Source: Puffinus mauretanicus (lineage: Eukaryota; Chordata; Aves; Procellariiformes; Procellariidae). From it: DNA of 64,000 bases. The notes below the pieces were generated by a model. It was given only the letters and a program-made list of their open reading frames with translations, was not told where the DNA came from and did not search any database. Location: contig JAJKFH010003821.1 of NCBI GenBank assembly GCA_023333565.1, positions 434,001 to 498,000 of the forward strand, written 5' to 3'. The position numbers and the translations under genes were made by a program. The first letter of the stretch is position 1, and each line of letters opens with the position of its first letter. Shown here piece after piece: positions 30,137-43,717 of this stretch.

Positions 30137-30385
30137 GTGAAAACCCTACAAAGCTTATGTTAGATATAATCTAGCCAGATGACATCATTAATCAATTTAT
30201 GACTTCCTCAACAGGAGGCTACACTGAAAAATAATATTGTAGAATATTTCTCCCAGGGGAAATTGCTCCTACCCCAGTGGCTGAGATTAACTCATTTTGC
30301 ACATTCTAGGTATCTACAGGCATAATATTTCTATTTAATGTTTGAGTTAGATTCAGGTACTTTTATTTGGTCCTAACAGTAATAA

Positions 30386-30795
30386 TGAGGAGCGGCTGAG
30401 GTTGTTTAGTCTGGAGAAGAGGAGGCTGAGGGGAGACCTCATCGCGCTCTACAACTACCTGAAAGGAGGTTGTAGCGAGGTGGGTGTCGGTCTCTTCTCC
30501 CAAGTAACTGGCGATAGGACGAGAGGAAATGGCCTCAAGTTGCCCCAAGGAAGGTTTAGACTGGACATTAGGAAAGATTTCTTGCCCAAAAGGGTTGTCC
30601 AGCACTGGATCAGGCTGCTTAGGGAAGTGGTTGAGTCACCATCCCTGGGGTATTTAAAAGACATGTAGATGCGGCACTTAGGAACATGATTTAGTGGTGG
30701 ACTTGGCAGTGCTAGGTTAACGGTTGGACTCAATGATCTTAAAAGTCTTTTCCAACCTAAATGATTCTAAATTATTCTAAATGATTCTACGATTT
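30386..30795 (+). mobile_element. CR1 LINE 3' end in SLC5A7 intron 6
   Basis: The last part of the CR1 ORF ([20 protein letters not shown] near 30400-30460) and the 3'UTR, ending GATCTTAAAAGTCTTTTCC and then degenerate ATGATTCTA repeats. The 3'UTR matches the copies at 53.8 and 59.6 kb, so all three share a subfamily. A short deletion follows GGAGCGGCTGAG compared with the 59.3 kb copy. Non-functional. Confidence 0.92.
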
Positions 30796-32284
<1,489 letters not shown>

Positions 32285-32908
32285 GCTTCAGACAGGGAAA
32301 TCGTGTGGGTCATGAGAATCACTGTTTTTCTGTTTGGAGCGTCAGCAACAGCAATGGCACTGCTAGCTTCATCCGTGTACGGCCTGTGGTACCTCAGCTC
32401 TGACCTTGTTTATATCATCATATTCCCCCAGCTCCTGTGTGTGTTATTTATTAAAGGAACCAACACCTACGGTGCCATTGCAGGATACTTATTTGGCCTT
32501 GTTCTCAGAATAACCGGAGGAGAACCGTACCTCTACCTTCAGCCCTTGATCTACTATCCTGGCTGCTATCCAGATGAAAATAATATCTATACCCAGCGAT
32601 TCCCATTTAAAACACTTGCTATGCTTACCTCCTTCTTTACTAACATTATAGTCTCCTACTTAGCCAAATATTTATTTGAGAGTGGGACTTTGCCACCAAA
32701 GCTGGACTTCCTTGATGCTGTTGTTGCCAGGTACAGTAGAGAACACATGGACAAAGCAACTCTTGTAAAAAGTGACAATATTGTATTAAATGAACTTGCA
32801 CCTGTGAATCCACGACACAGTCTAACTTTGAGCTCAACTTTCACAAACAAGGAAGCCTTCAGTTATGTTGATTCGAGTCCAGAGCTGTCCAACACTGAAG
32901 ATAATTAA
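32285..32908 (+). CDS. SLC5A7: SLC5A7 coding exon 8, C terminus (residues 372-578 and stop)
   Basis: Encodes the last membrane segments and the cytoplasmic tail. Landmarks are [34 protein letters not shown], the conserved [19 protein letters not shown] loop, and [18 protein letters not shown] at the start of the tail. The tail keeps the dileucine-like internalisation motif D-K-x-x-L-V (residues 527-532), which controls rapid endocytosis of CHT1 in other species, and the conserved [14 protein letters not shown] stretch. It ends EDN followed by TAA (32906-32908), two residues short of the human end. Length 624 bp, entered in phase 0. Confidence 0.97.
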   Translation, partial: ASDREIVWVMRITVFLFGASATAMALLASSVYGLWYLSSDLVYIIIFPQLLCVLFIKGTNTYGAIAGYLFGLVLRITGGEPYLYLQPLIYYPGCYPDENNIYTQRFPFKTLAMLTSFFTNIIVSYLAKYLFESGTLPPKLDFLDAVVARYSREHMDKATLVKSDNIVLNELAPVNPRHSLTLSSTFTNKEAFSYVDSSPELSNTEDN

Positions 32909-33001
32909 AAAATCTGGTAGCCACAGGCAAAGCAATGTGAAGCAGGATATTCTACAAAGAATAGTAAGAGGCATTTTATCAGAAGAAAAGCAAGAATTGG
33001 G

Positions 33002-33007
33002 AATAAA
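33002..33007 (+). terminator. SLC5A7: Proximal poly(A) signal of SLC5A7
   Basis: Canonical AATAAA about 95 bases after the stop codon. Use would give a very short 3'UTR. No downstream GT-rich element stands out. Confidence 0.35.
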
Positions 33008-36000
33008 ATGCCGCTGCACAATTCTTTAAGTCGTTTCTAGGAGCGGGAGCATCCCATGGGAGGAACTCTTTTCTGTTATTATCTAACATGTTGGATTAGA
33101 TCATAGACCAAAAGATACACTCAGATCCCATTCTTTCCACCCAGAACTATATACTGTGTAATTAAAAAAATATTTACAATTGAAAATATATGTAGCAGAA
33201 AAAGTGCAATGGTTATTTAGCTAGGACATGTTATGAAGAGATTATAATACAGTCACTCTGAAATACTATCAGTCAACATTTTATTGGCATTAAATGAAAA
33301 TATATTGTCACAGCTATAAGTGATTTATTACTAAAGAGCTAGTTGCTTGAGCAAAGACAGATAAAGTCCCTGGGTTTTTGGTCTAGTCATTTTTTTTCTC
33401 ATAACGAAATTAAAATAATACAAATCTAGTATTTTATTATTTGTATAAGACAGCAAAATGCACAAATAGTAATAAATTCCTTATAGGAGTGCTAAACACC
33501 ATATATTAATTAAAAAAGTTAAAATGAAGTCACCAGTTTAAAATGATGTTATACCTAATGCAACACGACCTTAAGCAAAGTATGTTACTATAGATGTTCT
33601 GTTTTTTCCTGTGGTTAGTGGCTGTCACCAATGGAGGATAACAAAATTTTTAAAGCAATAATTGGAGTTGAAACTCAACTTGTGAAAAATGACAGAACTC
33701 TTAGACTAAATAGAACTTTTCAATGTTGAGGAAAGAAGCCTTATCTTGACTTATCATCAAAATGAACACTGAGCAAAGCAGTCTGACACCAAGTAGCGGC
33801 AGCAATGGAACAAATATTAAAAAGTAAGGTGAGTCAAGAAGGCTTGAAAAAACAGATGAGAGGGTTTTCCATGGGGAAAATTCCCATTTTTCACATTAAA
33901 AAAAAAGTATTCTCAAAGACATCAAAAAGTCTTTTGGGTTGGACTTGCTGGGATTATTCTGGAAAGTGTAGATTTTCCATGGAAAATCACATTTTCTCAA
34001 AAATTTGATTTCCCATGGGAAAAACAGGCTTGCTGGACAGCTTTCCATGTCTGTAAGTGTCTACCTCCGAAAGCAGCAGCAGCTTGGAGGGGAACTGAAA
34101 GGAAAGCCAAACCTTCAAGCATAGTGAAAGGCACAGCGGTGTCTTCCACTAAATGCCGGACTCCTTCATTAACAGCCATGCTCCTGGGCTGTCACGGTGA
34201 CTCTGCGGAGCACCAGCAGCGGCCAGGCGCAGACGAGACTTCACTCATGAATGGCAAAGCTGGCCAGAAGCAGCAAAGCAGGGAGATGAGGCCTCTTCCG
34301 ACTTTGCCCTGGCCAGCAGGGAACACGCAATGTTGTTTCCGTTTGCCCACGGCCAAGATGATTGTGTTTGTCCCCATTGGTACGTGCCTTTCACAGTGGG
34401 AGATCTAATAGCTAGATTTCTGTACAATTAAGAGTTATGCTCCAATAATTCTTTTTAATATCTACGCATGACACAAAATGTTCAACTGAAATCCAGATAT
34501 CCTCCTGTTGCTGGTCACTGGTGAAATTTCTTCTTTAATGTTCACAGCACGAGGAGCTATAGTGGAGGATAGGAGATGTAAGAATAGGTTTTGCTGCTAA
34601 AGGAAGAAGCCATCAACTTGTGCATTCAATGTTGACATAAACTTTCACAAGGTTGAATCCTTAGGTATGTTTTTGCTCCTTTTGTGGAGTTTTAACAGCG
34701 AATATATATTTTATACGTAGAGAAAATTAATTTTAGAGATGTTGATTTTTTCTCCATATTGCATTTAAAAATAACACTGCATCTCAGTTCTGAATATGCT
34801 TTGTGAACTGTGGTACTACTGTGCTAACAAATGTTGAGTGTGCTCTGAGGGGAGGGAATCAAAATCAGGATCTGCACTAAAAACCCAGAGGAGCCAATAT
34901 AGCAAAGAAATAAAAATTCCTGCGGGGTGAGTGAAGGAGCCACCAATGAAATTCAGGGTGCTGAGGACCTCACAAACCAGACGTGAGCCCAGTGGTATTC
35001 ATTCCCCCATGAACCATGGAAAAGAGAAGAGGAAAGAGATCGTATGGAAGAAAGAGAGGGGAGAACAGAGCCACTGCTGAATTATTATCCATTTTTAGTC
35101 CAAATCCACTAGCCTGAATCCCTTCTTATGAGGAAATATCAAGCCATGGGTTTGCCCACATACATAGCCAATGCCTTATGCTGCAGTTCCAAATTAAGTT
35201 AGGGGATCCCAGTTTACAGCCACCTGTAGGTCTTCCTGAAAATTTTCTCTTACTTCAGTTTTGCCTAGGAATTGCTAGAATTTCACTATGAGTAGCTGCA
35301 TAGTGGCCAGATGCGTTGAATACAGCAACATTTCTCCATTATTTATTTCAAAATTCCCAATAGTGGGAGGAGAAGGAAATGAGACAGGGATTCAGCTGGA
35401 ATCGTTGAAGAAATTTTGATTGAAAAATAAAAATCTTTCCTTCTCTCTTGTATTCCCTTGTTGCCATAAAAACATAAAGGCTTTTAAAATGCTCAAAATG
35501 AAAAACTTAAGTGAAAAATTAAAATGCACTAGTCCAAAAATTTCAAGCCAGATGCTTTCAATAGTATCGGAATATTTTATATTGTTTATCCTGTTGAATA
35601 TTTTTGTGAAATCACTGTGATTTCACAAAGTATTCCTGTTTAGATAGAACTATGCATTCTCTGGCGGAAAATGGTTCCAACAAAGTTTTCCAGTCCTCTC
35701 TGCAGAGACTGAAAGGTTATTGCACTTTTACAAGTAACATGCCATGGAAGCTTTATCACGCAAAGGAGAGAAGTGGCACTGAAGACTGTTCATCGTGTGA
35801 CCGTAACTCTGCTTTCCGTGTACCAGCTCTCTGTGCCTGTCTTTGCACGAGTCCAACGACGTGGTGGTGGGCTGCGTAGTGGACAGGACAACTCCAAAAG
35901 CCAAACTAAACAGCCCTGTGCAAAGTCTGTTTACAAGTTTTATTGCCTTAGTTCAGCTATCCTACCATTAAATTTATACAAAGCTGCTCATATAACCAAG

Positions 36001-36461
36001 GGCCATATCTATGATTGATAGCTGGGGGGAAGGAAAAAAAAAAGAAGAAAAGAGAACAAAATACAACCAAGTTACTTCCACAAGAAAAATGCCAACAGGA
36101 CATGATTCTTCAAGTAAACTTTATTTTCATGGGAATCATCAGATGCTCCTTCTCCACTTTTGCAATTTGTAGACAGTAGTACTGTGCACTAAATTGGATC
36201 TATAATCAGTGAAGCAAACAGCTCATTTTCAGACACTGAGGTTATTGTTTCTGAGCCTATAATTTCTAGATAAAATATTCAACGATCATACATTTTACTT
36301 TCATATTCTTAACATTTGTGAATAACACTTATTTGACAGGGTTTTTTACCTCCTTTGCATGAGATGTGTTCATAAAATTAAGGTTAATAATATAGCTGAG
36401 ATGTCAAAAAAAGTTACGATTTCATCTATATTTGTCCATACGGGATGGTATATGTATTATA

Positions 36462-36902
36462 AATAAAATATACTTTTGTGAACCTGAACTGAATGTAAAC
36501 ATTAAGTGGATCAAATAAAGTAAAGTAAAAGATTTAGTCTTTTATTTTCATATAGTACAACAATTTAGGATTTCAAATATAAGTATCATAGGAAAAAAAC
36601 TGTTATTCATTTTTCCTTCTGCCCTTCAAGTGTATTTGATCAAGTACCATGTGCAGTTAGACAGTAAGTTATTGTAAGTCTACTATTAATCAGGGCAGTA
36701 TTTGTGGCTGTTGTTAAAAAAAAAGTATATTTTTGTCTGTGTCAGAAATGTTATATTAAGACTATACCTAACGAAGCAGATAGGAAGCATAATATAGATA
36801 TATATGTTTTAACTTCATTTGTATTGTATTCAATAGTGCCCATGAAATTCAGGAAAATACTGTCTGGTTTTGGGTCTGTTTTGTCCATCTATTAAAAATA
36901 AA
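36462..36902 (+). terminator. SLC5A7: Cluster of three distal poly(A) signals
   Basis: AATAAA occurs at 36462, 36514 and 36897. The last is followed within ten bases by a TTTTATTTTATT stretch, and base composition changes to GC-richer DNA at about 36940, which supports it as the gene end. Confidence 0.5.
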
Positions 36903-36925
36903 GACTTTTATTTTATTATCATTCA

Positions 36926-39900
36926 GCATCACCTGAAGTTTTGTGTCGTGGGCACAGCCCTGCAGAGGTGAAGCGGCCCCGGCAGAGCGGGAGATCAGCC
37001 CGGGGGATCAGCAGGGCCAATGCGGCTACAGCCCTGCCCCAAAACCTGGGTCCCATGTTGCAAACAGAGCTCTCATTTCAGTCACCTCCTCCTTGTCCTC
37101 ACAGCCACAAAGAGCAGAGGTCCCTGAGCTCTAGGGGAATTTACATCCAGCGGGACTCCCTCCTGCAAACCCTGTGCCAGGGATCTTTCTCTTGAGGGTG
37201 TCGTACTGGGACTGGGGCTGTGGTTTGGGCTGCAGAGTTGGCAAGGAGCACAAAATGTGCTACGGGAGGAGGACTGCACATGCCTAGAGATTGCAGCTGG
37301 GTTCCACCATTCGTGTGAGCAGACCGGAGCAAGGGTTTGATAGTTTTTCCCTTTGTAGTGGGACATAAAGTCATCCTGGGCATTGCATGCATTATAAATA
37401 CAATTATTTAGAAAACAAAATTTTAGCTGACTCAAAACTAAATCTGTGCTTTTATTCTCCTGTTAAGAGCTTGATCTAATGTCCACTGAAGTCAAAAGAA
37501 AGACACCAATGGGTGGCTATCCAAATGCTACTATAATGACACATGCCAAACATACAGTGTATTTATCCCCCAGATGCTTTGCAAAAATATGTGGGCAATA
37601 CTGTCCACTCATGGATGGGGAAAATAAGGCATACTGGCTTGTTTTCCAGGGCACTGAGGTGCTCACTCATGGAGCGAAGCACAGGCTGGGATTTTCAAAC
37701 AATGTCGCGTACAATAGAGATTTCCTTGAGGCCATAACGCTCTGGTCTCCCTTGCAATTTGGGAGTTTGATCCCTACTCACACCTTTGAAAAACTGAAGC
37801 ATGTTTTAAGGCAAGAGCCCTGATTTCTTTTAACTTGTATCTCAGAGTGAAAGCAAGTCCATAACCCTGCAGATTCAAAAAGGCAAGAAAAAGCACAAAG
37901 TAAGGGTGCGCTGATGATTGCTTTGGATGCATTAATGAACTGTTTTGCCACATGACATCATAGGCCAAATGCCACATGCAAAACCCTACTTAGGAGATTC
38001 TACTTAGGAATCACTTGAAACTTTTTTTAACAATAATAACTTATTTTTTGTAAAGAATAGGGGAAAATTTTCCATATTTTTCTGTCAAATTCACAAAAGG
38101 GATAGTGGGCATAAAAATAAACAGTGGAGAAGTAAATGGCTAGAGAAAGAAGTTAAGGTCTTTGATGTAAGCATTTTTAATCAATATTGAATATTGAATC
38201 TTGAACCAATCACTTTCCACCACAGCCACACAAGGACTGATGGCAGGTGAATACCAAGCAATTACATGAAATGTATGAAGTCTCCATCTCTTTACATTAC
38301 ATTTAGTTGCCAAGCATAGTTTAAAATCCACAAAAAAGACTGAAAAGACCACAAATACTGAGTAGTTTTCCACGTGAAAAGAGTGAACCTGGGTAGACCC
38401 AAACAGTATCAGACTGCCCCTGAAAAGGTTGGAGAACCATTACACCAGGCTTGGGAGACATTTCAAAGAGGTTTAAAGAAGGCAATATTAATACATGAAA
38501 CAATGCACAGAATTGTTCCCAGGCCATTAAGGTGGTCTCCAGCCTGCTTTTGGCTCAAGCCAAGTGTCAATCTCCCAAACAGGCGCCCAGGCAGAGCTTG
38601 GGGGCTGGACTGCTCCAAGGGCTGCAGAGGGCCTTTCCCAACAGGAGCTTTGCAAGCAGCCTCCCCTTCGCAAGGCTGGCAGAGATTGCAAGTGTAGCCT
38701 CGAGCCAGATGGGTTCAGTGCCCAGAAACATGCCTGAGCACCTTCAATTTAGCGGTGAGGATGTAGCCTCAGAAATAAACAAAGCAGTTCTCCACTCCTG
38801 ACCTGGCTTTTTGGGCTTCCTTTGAGGTAAAGGAGAGAAGCTGACACTTATCAAACATGACTAATCTCATCCTAATGCACACACTACTGTGAGATGGGTC
38901 ACACCATAGAAATGCCCATACAGATGTTTAAACATTGGCAAGATGTGGTCCACTCCTTTCTCTTGCTCCTTGAGAAGGAGGTTGAAGCCATGAATATGAT
39001 CACACTGAAGAGACAGCTGAGGAATTAGTCCTAGGAGGGGACTTTGGGCTGTTTAACCTTTAGGAAACGTTCACAGAAAAAGCATTGTTCTCAGGGGAGG
39101 GTTTGCACCTGACTGTCTGGAGCACTGACCTTCTGCGACTGAGACTACAAAAACAGATAAAGGAAAACATCAATCTAGGTTGCAAGGGATGTGTTGTGAC
39201 TGGGAGAGACACATGCTACCTCCACAACTGGTGTTAATAAATAACAGGCGAAAAACAATGTAAATGAGGCTGTAGTCAAGAATAAGGCTATGCTAGAGAA
39301 TAAGGTAGTGGAGAGCAGGGGAATTAAAGAAAGTGTTTCTGTGGATGAAGGAGTTGATCAGGTTAGCTGTATTTAATTGATTTAGGAAACACTGTGAGGC
39401 CAGAAGGAGACAATGAAGTTGTTTGTGGACTAATGCAAGAAACCTGAGTAATGAGGTGGAAGACTAGAACTACTGAAGCAAGATGTGAAAACCTCTCGTA
39501 CAGAGTAGGGGAAAGATGAATAGCTCTCAAGGTGGAAAAGGATTTGAAAAGAGCATTTGATGAGGTTATATACTGGGTTATATAGGCCTAAACAATTTAA
39601 CTTGCATGTGGACAGACACACTTTTAATATTATTAGTGAAAGACATACTACTTCAAACTGCGTGATCATGTAAACATTTGAAATTCAGTAGAGATTCGGA
39701 AAAAAAGGCTGTTGTAGGCAGCAGAAGGCAGAAAATAAGTAGGTTTAGTCCTGTGGGTAATAGATTACTTCCTCAAACAATCAACACACAGACAAGAAGG
39801 GGTGCTATTTCAACTTTGAGCCTAGAGCATAAATACAACCTTACGAAGTATCTGGTGATAGAAAATAACCTTGCACTGAAAGCTGAGAGTGATTAGATTA

Positions 39901-42900
39901 TCTTCATACACAAAGAACAATAAGAGGAGATATTTAAGCTGAAAATATATTAATTCAAAGACAAATGGGTATACAATACCATAGAATAGATTTGGAATGG
40001 GAATTAGAGACAAATTCCTCATCACATGATTGAATTTCTGAAACAGTTGGAATATTGTAGACAAAGAGCAGAAGTAGTGCTAAAATAGATCTTGTGAATG
40101 AAACACCGATGATGGTCAGGTCCTGGGTGTGTGTAGTCCGACATCCCATGTTGCTCCTGATCCTAATATACATCATCCTAGGAGTCTAAGCACACCTGAA
40201 GTAGGTTTAAGTGGCATCCTTCAATGTAAAATGGCAGTAGTAAATAAACTCTTAGCCACTTGTTAATTCTTCCAAGTAAGAGTTTTCAGTGGTTATGACT
40301 GAAGCACTAAAATTCATTTACTTATTTGGAAATGGACAAGGCCATTTTTTTGCCAAGCTACTAATGAATTTCACTGCAAGCAAAAGGAATTGAATATATC
40401 CTGCCAATTCACTAATGGAATATAATTATTATCTGCATATTAATAACAGAGATTAGAGTGCTGCACTGCACTTTGTGTTACTCAGCAGTTCACATCCATC
40501 AAAGCATTGGACACAATTTTCAGAAGGACTTAAAGGGAAAGATGCTCCCAAAAATGATGGGTCACTGGGGGCATGCCATTCAAGGAATGCGGCCACTGCA
40601 GTTATCTGGCTTCTTGTGATTTCAGCATGATTAGGTAAGACACAGATTACCTTTGCCTGATTATATTTTGACGACAGAGATGTCCACTTTACATTAGCTA
40701 TGCCAATAACCACTGCAGAGCGATGACTGTGAAAGACTTGTCCTCCTTTGAGGTTGGGCAGGAGCGTGGCCATGGTGAGAGGAATGAGATGGTGCCTGCT
40801 GCCCACCAGCCTCTAGGTCTCGCCTCTGTCTCTCCCTCCCTTGGTGCTTGCGTTGTTCTGGTCTATGGTCAAGCATAGTGATTAAGTCTGTCCTCAGCAC
40901 CGCAGTGGGTTGTCTGGGTATGAACTTGCAGATAACCTACATACCAACAGTCAGCCAGTAATGGGAGCGAGCCATCTTTAAAAGATCATATCATCCCACA
41001 GAATTACAAAAAAAGCAGTGAAGTTTCGCTGGGTTCAATTGCATGCTATACTGAGTAGTTCCGCAAGCTATCCTTTTAACAAATTTTAAGGTTTTCTTTT
41101 TTTCTGTCCTATATGCCAGCACCTTTGAAATCCAGAATATCTTAATTTGCCTTCCTCCACAGTGAGGTTTTCCCACTCCAATAATGATCAACAGCTCCTG
41201 TTGTCATCGCACAAAGTGCAAGCTTAGTTGCTCAGCAAGTAAGAAGAATGTAAGTAGTTAGCAATAAAAAAGATTTCTAGCTTCTACAGTTTGTTTCTTA
41301 CACACAAAGATGAGGTGACAGAAATATGACAGAGATGTAAACTGAATACCAGAGGTAATATAATTTTTCAGAGCTATGTAAAGTTTATTATTCTGTATGA
41401 CTGTGAAAAAATATTATGTTCCAGCAAAGCAATGAACTAGTAAGTTCTTCTGCCCATCAGGAAAGTAATATTCGAAGAGGTTATGTTCTTTTATATAAGT
41501 TATCTGTTCCGCAGGATATTGTAAGATGTACACTTTCCTTATACTCTCAAAACCATAAACTAATTGCAGATTAGTGATAAACTTCAGTAACTAGATGAAA
41601 GACAGCCAGCCTAAACAAGACAACTTCTACCTTTAAGTTTTAAGGTAGGCAGTTAAAATGAATTATTCCATCTGTATAAAGCTACACAGAACACAGGTTC
41701 TGGCTTATCATAACAGCAAAGAAAAATAACTATGAATCCTAGTTCAGATGGGAGATTTTTTTTACTCCAAGTATTGTCAAGACAACTGCCAATAAAAATG
41801 CAAATGTCATCTTATACAGCCTCTGGATTCTAACCATGAGACCAGGAACATCCTTCCTGGTATCACATAGGTGAAACATGCTGTCGAGCAGGAGCAGCTG
41901 CACATGTGGAAGCAGAAGTTGTAGAAACACTTACCTTAGAAGAAAAGGAAAGAAAGATTTGGACCCAACGAGTTGAAACTCTAGTCATCCAGAGATGTTG
42001 TAGTGGTTACTGCCAAAGGCTGATTGGTATTCCTCTACTGCATAAATTAGTATGATATTTGCACAGTGTCTGATATTTGTTTATGCACTCACGACAGCAG
42101 CTATCCATGTAATGAGTCCATGTTGAGGAGCAAGCACAGTTAGACAAGTTTAGGTTTGAAAAACAACTTTATATTTTCCATCAGTCTAAAATCCATGTTT
42201 CTACTTCTGGTCAAGCATCCTCAAAGATTTCACTTGACCAAAATTGCTCATAACATAATGGAAATGTCTTTTTAGTGGCATAACATAGCATTTGAATAAG
42301 AAAATAAACAAGATATTTTTCATATGGAGCTTATTTCCCTTCTAAAAAGGAAAGATGGAGCCTTCATTCCTGAACAGGACATCTCACAGGATTTCAATGC
42401 TAATATTTTAAGGGGACCCCATTTTCAAAAAGAGCTGAATGTCAGCTCCTTGAATACTAAATCTGCTTAAGCTACTTCAAAGCAGAAATACAAAGTTAAG
42501 AAAATGTGGGCCGTACAACCAGTTCGGTCCTATGCCCAGTGAACTGAGTACAATGTGTGCTTAACTCATCTTGCTTGAATGCTTGCATCAAAACTTGGGA
42601 TACTTGGCACTGCCTTTTTATAACAAATTTTCATTCATAAGCAGTTTCTATTCAGATACACTATGAGAAAAATACATGCACCATTGGCAAGGCAAAACCA
42701 AAAATGAGTTAAGTTTTGAAGCCCATATGTTCAGAAAGAACGGCTTTGTCTGACGGATTTCTTATGTCATTCCCTTTTACCTAACCAAGTAAAGCATTTA
42801 CAGTTGCACCGCTCCCCCATTTCCCTCTCAACATGTCATCTCCTGTAGATTTATGTTGCTTTCCAACAACCTAAGGAATACCGAGAAGGTTTTTAATGAG

Positions 42901-42904
42901 ACTA
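36926..42904. other. Intergenic DNA downstream of SLC5A7
   Basis: A short GC-rich stretch with several CpGs (36941-37030) follows the last poly(A) signal. Beyond it is AT-rich unique DNA with no recognised gene, repeat family or RNA. A strong minus-strand donor consensus (AAG|GTAAGTG, near 41935) is present without a convincing exon attached. Confidence 0.55.
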
Positions 42905-43149
42905 GAGAAACTGTCAGTAAACAGATTTATTTCACAACATTGTCATTTAAAAACAAGCACAGAAAAAGTGCAGAGGTCTCATAGCAATTACAGTATCTGC
43001 AGTTACAAGCAGAAATGTCAGAGAAAATGGACATTTGGCAATATGACACTGAATGGCAATATCAGGACAATGCTGAGTGTTTCCATTACTCAGTTTAGTA
43101 ATGAAGGCTAACGGTCCTGTCTCTGCTGTCACTGTATGCCAGAGTAGTC
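42905..43149 (-). other. Candidate terminal exon on the minus strand, unrecognised
   Basis: On the minus strand an acceptor (tatttgttttcag, AG at 43151-43150) is followed by an open frame that continues in phase from the exon-like segment 43550-43717. It starts GLLWHTVTAETGPL and stops at 42949-42947. An AATAAA lies 16 bases after the stop (minus strand, 42931-42926). Acceptor, stop and poly(A) signal in this order look like a last exon. The second half of the frame is less convincing as protein (many Cys, Phe and His). I do not recognise the product. A lncRNA is equally possible. Confidence 0.3.
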
Positions 43150-43549
43150 CTGAAAACAAATAGTGGGGATGCAATTAAAGAGGTAAAAACTGTAACTGAA
43201 TATTCAAAAATAAAAGTCACATTAGTTATAGATTCTTGTTAATCACACAATGAGCCAATGCGACAGATGTTATCAGTACAGAACATCTGATTTACGAACC
43301 CATTTGAAATGCATGGTCTGGGATGGTTTTCAGTCATGCAGAACATTGTAGGGCAACAAATGCCTGTACCAAGAGCAAATAAAAAATATTGTGCCTTACT
43401 AAACAATATATATCTGGAGACCTTGAGCAAGGAGGGAATAATGATAGCCACTAATAACAAGCCGACTTTGATTTCTAAATCAAGGCACTTCCAACAAATG
43501 AAGATGGGAACACATAGATTAGATGTGCTTGTCCTGCACTCCATCTCAC

Positions 43550-43717
43550 CTGCGCAGTAGCCAGCAGTGGCCTGTATATAAATATTTTGTATGGATAGGT
43601 ACTCAACTTCTAGATAGCTAGTGGAGTCCTTGTAATTGACAGTCGTTAAGGCATCAGGAAATTGCTTTTCTAAATACAGGTCCACCAGCTCGTATATATG
43701 CAGCTGGAACTGAGGGT
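43550..43717 (-). other. Candidate internal exon on the minus strand, unrecognised
   Basis: Exactly 168 bp between a good acceptor (tattcttctcttccatgtcacag) and a good donor (G|GTGAGA). The segment is open in one frame and phase-symmetric (1-1). Its 55 full codons look like real protein: PQFQLHIYELVDLYLEKQF followed by a beta-prone Tyr/Thr/Ile-rich half ending AGYCA. The phase matches the candidate terminal exon at 42905-43149, with a predicted 400-base intron between. I do not recognise the family. It could be part of an unannotated gene, a decayed exon, or chance. Confidence 0.35.

Larger units (their letters stand above)
32909..36925 (+). other. SLC5A7: Putative long SLC5A7 3'UTR
   Basis: Unique AT-rich DNA without a gene or mobile element directly follows the stop codon. 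An early poly(A) signal AATAAA lies at 33002-33007, about 95 bases after the stop. A later group lies at 36462-36467, 36514-36519 and 36897-36902, the last followed by a T-rich stretch typical of a cleavage site. CHT1 messages of about 5 kb would fit use of the distal group. The UTR contains a perfect 12-bp hairpin at 35603-35629 and CCATGG palindromes at 33865-34022. The distal end is inferred from signals only. Confidence 0.5.
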
